Below are positions 14,882 through 22,348 of a DNA stretch of 64,000 nt, piece by piece. The DNA is from Halapricum hydrolyticum (GTDB taxonomy: Archaea; Halobacteriota; Halobacteria; Halobacteriales; Haloarculaceae): the NCBI RefSeq assembly GCF_025517535.1, contig NZ_JAOPKC010000007.1:1-64000 (forward strand), read 5' to 3'. Positions within the stretch are counted from its first letter, which is position 1, and each line of letters starts with the position of its first letter. The translations under genes were made by a program, and so were the position numbers. Below the pieces are notes generated by a model. That model saw only the letters and a list, made by a program, of their open reading frames with translations. It did not search any database and had not been told where the DNA came from.

Positions 14882-15988
14882 TCATCCCAACAAGTTAGCC
14901 AGTTCGTGGAGGTTCTCTTTGAGATTACGCTGGAACTCGGTAGAGACGGTAATGAATTCGCCGTCGTCGCTGTGTTCCTTGTACTTTCCCAGCGAAAGGG
15001 CGAGCTCCCCGCTCGGGGTTGCAACGAGCTTGAAGATAACTGAAGTGCTCTGTAAGCCGGTTTCCAGCCACGCCTTTTCGATATCTGCCCATTCGCCAGC
15101 GGAGGTATCTGCTGAATCAACCTCGTAAGCCAAGCTGTGAACCTTCCCCCGATTCCGAGAATGTCCAGTCTGAACTGGAGCGAGCACGTGTTCAGTACCG
15201 CGGACCTGCTTCCCGAGCTGAAGCATCGTCCGCCCGTCAGGCGTCTCGGTGAGTTTGAACCACTTCTGGTACGGGTCATACGAGGCACTCAACCACCAGA
15301 ATCCGAGATCGTTCCAGTCCGATTGCCCTCCCTGATCGAACTTCCCGTACTCCCATGCTCGACGAAGACCCTCGCTGTGTTCAGCTAGATATTCTCGCGG
15401 CAGGACGACGTCCATCGAGGGATTGGCTGGCTTTGATTGTCGGAGCCAGTGGATGACGCCGTGATACCCGTCGCTGAAGTCGTGTTGGACCGCGTGAGGC
15501 CAGGTCGGGAGAATGCCAGAGAGATCGACGTTGAATCCGGAGAAGTCCTCTTCTCCCAACCAGAGGACGCTGTACTCTGCAGCAAGATACTCAGCGGTTA
15601 CTGCGTCGACATCCTTGTCCTCGTGTTTGTGCTGTACTTCGACGCCGATGCCCCGGCCTTCAGGAAATCGAGGCTGAGGAAACTCAACGAGAATATCGGC
15701 ACGCCGTTCTCCCAGTTGCTGTTCTAATCCTATTGTGGCGTCGGGATACTCGGTCGTGAGCTTCGAATACGCGATTGACTTCATCCGCAAATGAGGTGGA
15801 GATTCACCGCCACAGTCAGTCTCCTCTTCAGCAGCGTGGTAGAAATGCCGCGCGACGAACGATCCCTTCCGGCGATGGGAGTCGCGAATTTTCAATTGAT
15901 CGCCGCACTTCGGGCACTCGAGGAGATCCCCTTTCTGTACCTGATTCGGAATAACCTCGGTACCGTCGTGGAGGGCCAAGAACGGCAT
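14882..15988 (-). CDS. CoiA-like nuclease, paralogue of the gene at 4364
   Basis: The 368-residue protein shares the layout of the first copy: CPKCGDQL (C25/C28), ARHFYHAAEEE, GERRADILVEF (D98) and GIGVEVQHKHEDKD (E117-Q119), followed by AEYLAAEYSVLWL. The C-terminal zinc pairs of the first copy are missing and the C-terminus is different (MLQLGKQVRG, LALSLGKYKE). A TATA element at about 16015-16027 gives a leaderless start at 15988. The gene runs into the GmrSD-like gene and may form a two-gene defence unit with it. Confidence 0.75.
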   Translation of the reverse strand: MPFLALHDGTEVIPNQVQKGDLLECPKCGDQLKIRDSHRRKGSFVARHFYHAAEEETDCGGESPPHLRMKSIAYSKLTTEYPDATIGLEQQLGERRADILVEFPQPRFPEGRGIGVEVQHKHEDKDVDAVTAEYLAAEYSVLWLGEEDFSGFNVDLSGILPTWPHAVQHDFSDGYHGVIHWLRQSKPANPSMDVVLPREYLAEHSEGLRRAWEYGKFDQGGQSDWNDLGFWWLSASYDPYQKWFKLTETPDGRTMLQLGKQVRGTEHVLAPVQTGHSRNRGKVHSLAYEVDSADTSAGEWADIEKAWLETGLQSTSVIFKLVATPSGELALSLGKYKEHSDDGEFITVSTEFQRNLKENLHELANLLG

Positions 15989-16090
15989 ACTAGTTGTCGC
16001 AGTTTAGCAGCCCACCTATAGAATAATACCCCTGTTGTGCCCCTCGCTTGAGAGGTATATCTATTTAATCCGAGAGTCAGTCAGCCAACA

Positions 16091-17002
16091 GTGAGAATGG
16101 TATCAGTCTCACTTCTCGAATTTGCCAACACCAATCGACTCATCTACTTCAAACCAGAAACCGACATAGAGGTATTTGACGATGACGAGGAAGAGTGGAA
16201 TCCGCTGTTCAAATCCTCATACTCACTTTCAGCACTCATTGAAGCGCTCAAAGCGAACAGAATAGAAGCTGGGAACGTCCGCTTCGAGGACTCGGTCGCC
16301 CAGGAGTATCTTCACCACCTCAAGGAAACAGGGATTGATGACCAGCTGCATCACGAGGACCTAATGAATCGTGACCGGCTCGTGGCGTTTGCTGACGCAG
16401 GATACACAACGGTCGACGACCTCCTGGGGACAGCGGATCCGATCGATATCTCCAAAGATACCGGTGTGGACCGCGATGTCGTCTCCAGTATCGCGACGAA
16501 CCATCTCGACGGCTTCTCGACAGGGAGTTCATTCGGTGATACAGGCCCGCTACAACAATTGAATCCAAAAGATTCGTTCACTGGATGGGACCTCGTGGAG
16601 GCGTCCTCAAACCGGATTCGATGGGTTTCAGCCGGGCGATTCAACCTTACCATCAGTCCGGCGCCGGACGGGAGTACTACAATCGCGTGCAACGCACCAG
16701 AAGCAGAGCGGAACGCCTGGTATCGGAAAGGCCGTTCAATCGAAGCGGGACCTGATGAGTCGTTAACCCCCGAGGAAGCCCTAGAACAGTCTCACGAATG
16801 GTTGAAAGCGCATCAGCTGGAATACGAGGACGATCTCGCCGAACTCCCTCGAATCGGGGCGGCGACCAAGGATTACCTCGCGCTCGAATACGGGATCACA
16901 TCACGAGAGGAACTCCGAACATTTGCAGAGGACCAACCTGATGAGTTCGACGACATCTTTGGCTCTCCTGGAAGTGACCTCAGAGAAGCACTGGAACGGT
17001 AA
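16091..17002 (+). CDS. Helix-hairpin-helix protein of unknown role
   Basis: The product is about 303 residues from GTG at 16091 (ATG at 16097 is also possible; a TTTAA element at 16064 fits either). It has two regions like helix-hairpin-helix DNA-binding folds: FADAGYTTVDDLLGTADPIDIS (split by a loop) and the C-terminal LPRIGAATKDYLALEYGI followed by TSREELRTFA. Between them is a beta-rich section (RFNLTISPAPDGSTTIAC). HhH pairs bind DNA non-specifically. It is divergent from the CoiA/GmrSD unit and within the defence island. I do not recognise the family. Confidence 0.65.
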   Translation: MRMVSVSLLEFANTNRLIYFKPETDIEVFDDDEEEWNPLFKSSYSLSALIEALKANRIEAGNVRFEDSVAQEYLHHLKETGIDDQLHHEDLMNRDRLVAFADAGYTTVDDLLGTADPIDISKDTGVDRDVVSSIATNHLDGFSTGSSFGDTGPLQQLNPKDSFTGWDLVEASSNRIRWVSAGRFNLTISPAPDGSTTIACNAPEAERNAWYRKGRSIEAGPDESLTPEEALEQSHEWLKAHQLEYEDDLAELPRIGAATKDYLALEYGITSREELRTFAEDQPDEFDDIFGSPGSDLREALER

Positions 17003-17045
17003 CTCGGCCACCGCACACCCTTCCGATGTCTATCGAGAACAGATG

Positions 17046-17564
17046 TCACAAGAGAGACGCAGCAATCTGGAGCAAGAAGCCGAATAAGAGGAGAGAACTG
17101 CCAGCCCGAAGAGACCACTCGCGGGCCCGCTGTTCAAGCTGGTGAACGTGGCGTTCGATATATCGATCGACGAGTGTTCGAGAGATTCGTCCGTCGCGAG
17201 CGTGAATCGAATCCCCATCGGTGTGATATCGAACTTCGACAGCGTCGGGCTCATCCTCCAGGCTTACGACGACGATCTCCTTTATTGGGCCATGTACCTC
17301 GACTCGCCCGTCGAGTGCCTCACATACGGCCTCAAATCCAGAATCATCCGAGGTCAGTTTCCCTTCGCTCAGGAGAGTTACCCGGCCCCGTTCGATTTGT
17401 TGGATTTCATCCTCAGGTGTTTTGTATGCCCGAAATTGTTCGAACTCAGGAAGGACGACCATTAGGGCACCAGCAGCATCTAGGCCTAAGCCTACGGTAG
17501 CAAGCGTTTCTATCCCGACCATTTGTTGATTCCAAAAGATTTCATCAGTTTTCAAGAACTTCAT
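17046..17564 (-). CDS. Membrane protein with soluble domain, unrecognised
   Basis: The 172-residue protein (an internal ATG at 17522 is an alternative start) has an N-terminal hydrophobic stretch (IETLATVGLGLDAAGALMVVL), a soluble acidic middle (KEIVVVSLEDEPDAVEVRY) and a C-terminal helix (RAGSSLLLFGFLLQIAASLL). Its start overlaps the end of the upstream gene by 20 bases, so the two are probably co-translated. No family is recognised. Confidence 0.6.
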   Translation of the reverse strand: MKFLKTDEIFWNQQMVGIETLATVGLGLDAAGALMVVLPEFEQFRAYKTPEDEIQQIERGRVTLLSEGKLTSDDSGFEAVCEALDGRVEVHGPIKEIVVVSLEDEPDAVEVRYHTDGDSIHARDGRISRTLVDRYIERHVHQLEQRAREWSLRAGSSLLLFGFLLQIAASLL

Positions 17565-18120
17565 TAACAGCTGGGATCAATTCAGACCGATAGCCAGCAG
17601 ACACAAGGAGCTCCTGGATGTGCTCAAACTCCTGCTCTCCATCTGGAGAGTTTGTCAGGAGTAGTTCTTCGATCACCTGCTCACCGTCATCGCAAAGAGC
17701 TACAGATTGGGCGAGAGGAGTGTCCTCAAGTGGATTTCGTCGCTCATCAATCACAATCGGCTGCCACCCGCCCTGGTACTGGTATCGGTAGAGGGTGATA
17801 GTGCGGACGGTGTCATCGTCGACAAAGAAGCTCGTTTGCTCGCGCTTGCTGGCGACCGCGATCTTCCCGCTGTCGAGATCCGCAGCAAAGTCCTCGAAAT
17901 TGTGAAACTCAGCAGGAACCGGCCCATCGACGACGTGAGTGATGATTCCCGGCCAAGTGAACCCAAAGACACGCTCGAAGAAGCTGACACTATTGTCATC
18001 GGGAGAATCAAACACGAGAAGAAGATCGCCCAGCTGGAGTTCTGTACCGTCTACGCTGATATGCGACGAATATGGATAGGCGTCGCCGTCGTCGAGGACT
18101 TCAATATCCGGCTTCGGCAT
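17545..18120 (-). CDS. Unrecognised acidic protein, partner of the membrane protein
   Basis: The 191-residue protein starts at the ATG at 18120 (MPKPDIEVLDDG), since codons upstream to 18186 overlap the remnant of a restriction gene. It is soluble, acidic and beta-rich at the front (GTELQLGDLLLVFDSP), with a helical C-terminus (HIQELLVSAGYRSELIPAVNEVL). No motif is recognised. The overlap with the membrane-protein gene suggests they work together. Confidence 0.6.
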   Translation of the reverse strand: MPKPDIEVLDDGDAYPYSSHISVDGTELQLGDLLLVFDSPDDNSVSFFERVFGFTWPGIITHVVDGPVPAEFHNFEDFAADLDSGKIAVASKREQTSFFVDDDTVRTITLYRYQYQGGWQPIVIDERRNPLEDTPLAQSVALCDDGEQVIEELLLTNSPDGEQEFEHIQELLVSAGYRSELIPAVNEVLEN

Positions 18121-18155
18121 ATTGTCCGAATCTAATCGGAGCCACAAAGAGATAG

Positions 18156-18337
18156 CTAATGGAGCACGCCAGATTTCCCCGAGCACTCAAAAAGTGTATC
18201 TCTCCCACCATCCGGACCCCTCACGGCGGTTGAACGACGTCGTATCCTTCTCGATCAAGCAAGTCAACAGCTAACTGTTCCAGTCTCGTACCGTCCCCGA
18301 TAGCGCGGAGATTTGCTTCAAGAGCAGTATTTGGCAT
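18156..18337 (-). pseudogene. Frameshifted remnant of a restriction-endonuclease-like gene
   Basis: The frame from the ATG at 18337 reads MPNTALEANLRAIGDG, then LEQLAVDLLDREGYDVVQPP, and stops at 18221. One base out of register the sequence continues VRGPDGGRDTLFECSGKSGVLH and stops at 18158. Together these match the start of Mrr/PD-(D/E)xK restriction proteins: an LE-LAVDLL-REGYDV helix-strand, then the GPDGGRD and E-x-x-x-K catalytic region. A single-base indel near 18224 and early truncation have broken it. It lies at the downstream end of the Hma-like operon, probably an old accessory nuclease. Confidence 0.6.
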
Positions 18338-18380
18338 CTATTGGTTCATCTGGGAAGTCCATGCTTACAAAACTACCCAG

Positions 18381-21300
18381 CTACTGTGGCTGCTTTGTTG
18401 ACTTCTCTCGGTTATCGAGGAATTGATCACACCACGTCGGAAGGGAATCCATCGGTCCATTTTCAGTCACTGTCCCATCGCCTGCAATCCGGGTAAACAC
18501 GCCGTCCCGCCCCCATGCACACACGACTGGCTCTTGGTCTTGATCGGGTCGAGTTACGATTCGCTGTTGGAGTCGCGACGGATCCTCACTCGCATCCTGG
18601 AGTACTGTGAGGAGCTGCACGAGAAGTGGATGACCTGGCGCAAGATGCTGAACGGATGGGAACTCGTCAGCACATACAGCCGAGAACGTCACCGCCACTT
18701 CGTCAGCACCAGTCGCAATAGCCTGTGCAATCGTCTGTTCCCCATCCCCGGCTGGGACCTCAATCGGTGCGTCACCTACCGAGAGACGATATGTACTGTC
18801 CGCAAAGTCGAAGTCTCCATCATCGTACTCGAAATCAATCTCGTGAACCGGAGTGAATTCGACACCGGCCTCGGCAAGGGCGTCGTTATCGACCAACACT
18901 AACTGAAGACTCGGTGTCTCGAACGGGGGTTGATACTCGTACTCCTCCTCGCCGACGTCGACGAGATCCGGGTGACTGTAGGACTGCCACGCATCGAGTT
19001 TTGCTTCGTCGACGACATCCTGAGCGACGAGGTCGTCGACGTCCTCGAGTGACTCTCCGACATCGACGCGGTCGCCCTGATCGCGTTCTTCGAGTTCTTC
19101 AGAGAACTCGCGGTCAGCTGATTCGACCGCAGACTGGTCGTCAGCGCTGTCGGCGTTCAAGGTCGCATCTCGAATCTGTTGGCTGACGCCGGAGAGTATG
19201 GGTTGCATCTCACCGACGACGTTTTCGAAGAGGCCAATCCGGTCGTCAAGGCGATCGTAGATGTCCGTCTCAACCGTATCCTCGTAGCTGTAGTTGAGAA
19301 TACGAATCTCGTCGAATCGTTGGCCGATGCGGTCGATCCGACCGATACGCTGTTCAACCCGCATCGGGTTCCACGGCAGGTCGTAGTTGATGAGCGCCCC
19401 ACACTCCTGGAGGTTTAGCCCCTCACTCGCGGAGTCGGTACAGACGAGGATATCGACCTGCCCATCATCACGTGAGAATTCACGCTTCACGCGCTCTTTC
19501 CCGACGTGTTCCCACGTTTCAGAATCGGGGTCGTACAGCTCGCCGCCACGACCGGAGTACGTCGCGATTGTTGCACCAAGAAGGTCCGCGAGACTGTCCC
19601 GGATGAAGTCCATTGTGTCCGCGTACTGCGTGAAGACAATCACCCGGTTGTGGCCAGCACGGTCCAGCTCGTCGAGGTCGTTGTACAGCTGCTGAATCTT
19701 CGGGTCTGTATCAACCAAGTCTAAGTCGTTGACGAACGCTTCCAGGGCCTCGATTTCTTCCTCGATAAGCTGTTTCCCCTCTTCAGTCACGCTCGGGATG
19801 AGTTCAGAGAGGTCCAAGTCGTCGCTACTAGCGTCGAGTTCATCCAGAACGTCCCCGTCGTCGAGGTCCGCGTTTTGTAGCGTTTCGAGGACGACCTGCT
19901 CCGCATCACCATAGTCCCGATCACGAGCGCGTTCCCGTCCGGCAAGCACGGTTCGTTGAGCCCGAAGCGTCTCAAGCCGGTGTTTCAGGCTCTGACTGAT
20001 CGCATAGACACTCGACGTGAGTCGCTGTCGGTACGTGGTCATCACGAACCCGATGGCGCGTGTTTGGGCTTCGTCAGTCTGTTGGGCTCGCTTGTAGAAT
20101 TCACGTGTGTACTCGTCGATCTGGTCGTAGACCGCCCGTGCCTCCTCGGTGAGTTCGATTTTCCGTTGTTCGGGATTTCGGTTCGGAACGGTCGTATCGA
20201 GGAGACCGACTGCCTCGTACTTCCGGAGTGTATCCCGTGTATTCCGGTGAATGAGCGCGTCGACGGGCGTGGACTCTGCGAGAACATCGCGGATGACTCG
20301 CCAACCGCCCGGGGAAAGTTCGTCAAGTGCGTCCTGTCGGTCGCTGCGGGACGCCATCAACCACTCGTCGGCGTCTTCGGGATAGAGGAGCCGTTTGAGT
20401 TTCGTATCCTCGCTCGCCTCGAAGCGGTCGATGTCATAATCTGCCATCGCGTCGTCGACATGGTCGAGATAGCCGTCGTAGGCGTCTCCATAGGCTCGTG
20501 CGAGCCGGCACGCAGTCAGCACGCGCTCTTTGGCAATGGCACGGTCCTGTCTGTCCTCATTGATCTCGAGTTCGTCTGCAAGGTGCTGGAAGACTTTTGA
20601 GGAGAATGGTCGGTCCGTCGGGAGCCGGTCTTGGTGTTCCAGTCCATCGAGCGTGGCTTGCGTGTCCCAGGAAGCCTCCGCTTTGTCGGACTCTGAACTA
20701 GGGTTGACGAGAACCTCGTTGAGGGCCCGCGACAGCCCGTCTCGGGTTTCGAAGAACTCCATGAAGGTATCCCGGTTATCCCAACCACCCGGAAGATCCA
20801 GCAACTGCATCAAATCGTAGAGTTCGCCAGAGTGCAATTGCATCGGGGTAGCCGTCAAGAGGTAGTAGGCGTGCGTATAATCGCGAAGCTGTTCGAGAAG
20901 AGCGTAGAAATTACTGCCACGCCGGGCGTTGTGCGCCTCGTCGACGATGACGGCGTCCCACACGCCCATCCGGTCTTCCGTATCGTGGTCGCGTCCGCGA
21001 CAGCTTGCCGGGATGACGTCTCGAGACCGGTCGGATACCCGGTCTAAGGGAGCGACCTGATCCCACCGATCGTCGAGACGAGCCGTGTGCCAGGACATAA
21101 TGACGACCGTCGGCCCATCCAGCGGCGACGATGCATCGGCATCAGTCGACTGTTGTTCGTAGAGGAACCGCCAGATGGGGCTGTCCGTCCATTCGCGCTC
21201 CCCAGTGAGGTCGAGGTCCGTTGCCGATGGTGGATAGTGGTCGCGACCGCGGACGTCCCGGAATACGTGATCGCCCGCTGTGTCCCGGTCAAATCGGACG

Positions 21301-22331
21301 GCGTTGATGTTGAACTTCTCCCAGAGCTCTTCCTGCCACTGCCGCTGCAGACTCGCCGGAACCAGCAACAGCCCGGTTTCAAGCTCCCCGGTGAGTCCAA
21401 GCCGGGAGAGTGTAAGACCGGCCTCGATCGTCTTCCCGAGCCCCACCTCGTCACACAGCAAGAAGCTCTGTGGATATGTATTGACGAGTGTGTCCGAGAC
21501 AACTCGTTGATGTGGCCACGGCGTGATCGTGCTCGCTTCCTCGGCCAGTGCGAGCCCACCCGGCGAGAGCGGTCCATCCTGTATGATGTTCGCTTTGTCG
21601 CGCTCCGTCGGCGGAGCTGTACCGTTCGCGATCTGAATCGCTTCCTGGAGATCGCTCTCGGTGTCTGGGGCTTTCCAGTCGATGATGTCCTCTTCGATCG
21701 CCTCGGGGAGGTCATACACTTCGACGAAGGGGTGTTCATCACTCCACAATCGCTCGAAGGTCTCCTCATCGCCGGCGACGTAGTCCGCCTGTTCAGGAAC
21801 CCACGACCGATGAACTTTGAACCGCTCATAGTTGCGAGCCCAGCCGCCGACCGTCTCGTTGACGCTGCCCTCGAACGAAATCGTGTTTCCGTCGCTATCG
21901 TGGAAGAGTCCAACTTTCGGATGGAAGATCTCCCAATCGTGAGAGGGAGAGCGTGGATAGGCGACCTTGATGTGGATCCGGCCCTCGCGGAGGAGACGCG
22001 CAAGAATACGGAGGTTCGCATCCAGGCGTTCGTCATCGAGGTCCTCGAGGTTTTCCTCGAGGCGGTCGGTGAGCGTCTCAAGAACCGGACGGTCTGACTC
22101 GTAGAGTTCGGTGCCGACGATGAGACGCATTTCACCATCGTTCTCGACGAGGGCGTGAATGCCGTTGGCAGCAGCCGCGAGTGCCGTACTGGAGAAGTAG
22201 CCCGCAATCCGGTCGTATTGCTGGCTGCGTTCCAATGCGGGCTCGTAGAAGTCCTTGACGAGATGGGCGCGTCCCTGCTCGGGTTTGCTCTCGTAGATGG
22301 ACTGCCACTCGCGGTCACGTAGATTAGTCAT
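18381..22331 (-). CDS. PLD-SNF2 helicase of an Hma-like defence operon
   Basis: The 1316-residue protein has an N-terminal phospholipase-D-like domain (HPKVGLF near 136, then FEGSVNET), a SNF2/RapA helicase core with Walker A DEVGLGKT (about 293), DEAH box (VDEAHNARRG, about 462), TATP motif III, VIVFTQYADT and motif VI GLNLQECGALINYD to RIGRIDRIGQ (about 995), and a long acidic C-terminal region. Such PLD-helicases are the motor-nuclease part of several defence systems. It is the last gene of the operon, 17 bases after the methylase. Only one HxK motif is clear, so nuclease activity is uncertain. Confidence 0.88.
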   Translation of the reverse strand: MTNLRDREWQSIYESKPEQGRAHLVKDFYEPALERSQQYDRIAGYFSSTALAAAANGIHALVENDGEMRLIVGTELYESDRPVLETLTDRLEENLEDLDDERLDANLRILARLLREGRIHIKVAYPRSPSHDWEIFHPKVGLFHDSDGNTISFEGSVNETVGGWARNYERFKVHRSWVPEQADYVAGDEETFERLWSDEHPFVEVYDLPEAIEEDIIDWKAPDTESDLQEAIQIANGTAPPTERDKANIIQDGPLSPGGLALAEEASTITPWPHQRVVSDTLVNTYPQSFLLCDEVGLGKTIEAGLTLSRLGLTGELETGLLLVPASLQRQWQEELWEKFNINAVRFDRDTAGDHVFRDVRGRDHYPPSATDLDLTGEREWTDSPIWRFLYEQQSTDADASSPLDGPTVVIMSWHTARLDDRWDQVAPLDRVSDRSRDVIPASCRGRDHDTEDRMGVWDAVIVDEAHNARRGSNFYALLEQLRDYTHAYYLLTATPMQLHSGELYDLMQLLDLPGGWDNRDTFMEFFETRDGLSRALNEVLVNPSSESDKAEASWDTQATLDGLEHQDRLPTDRPFSSKVFQHLADELEINEDRQDRAIAKERVLTACRLARAYGDAYDGYLDHVDDAMADYDIDRFEASEDTKLKRLLYPEDADEWLMASRSDRQDALDELSPGGWRVIRDVLAESTPVDALIHRNTRDTLRKYEAVGLLDTTVPNRNPEQRKIELTEEARAVYDQIDEYTREFYKRAQQTDEAQTRAIGFVMTTYRQRLTSSVYAISQSLKHRLETLRAQRTVLAGRERARDRDYGDAEQVVLETLQNADLDDGDVLDELDASSDDLDLSELIPSVTEEGKQLIEEEIEALEAFVNDLDLVDTDPKIQQLYNDLDELDRAGHNRVIVFTQYADTMDFIRDSLADLLGATIATYSGRGGELYDPDSETWEHVGKERVKREFSRDDGQVDILVCTDSASEGLNLQECGALINYDLPWNPMRVEQRIGRIDRIGQRFDEIRILNYSYEDTVETDIYDRLDDRIGLFENVVGEMQPILSGVSQQIRDATLNADSADDQSAVESADREFSEELEERDQGDRVDVGESLEDVDDLVAQDVVDEAKLDAWQSYSHPDLVDVGEEEYEYQPPFETPSLQLVLVDNDALAEAGVEFTPVHEIDFEYDDGDFDFADSTYRLSVGDAPIEVPAGDGEQTIAQAIATGADEVAVTFSAVCADEFPSVQHLAPGHPLLVQLLTVLQDASEDPSRLQQRIVTRPDQDQEPVVCAWGRDGVFTRIAGDGTVTENGPMDSLPTWCDQFLDNREKSTKQPQ

Positions 22332-22348
22332 ACTAGAGGAGTTTCGAG

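Noticed and set aside
21044..22318. 424-codon open frame in a second minus-strand frame of the helicase gene
   Set aside because: Basic, Ser/Arg-rich composition typical of a shifted frame in GC-rich haloarchaeal DNA; the helicase frame has intact motifs.
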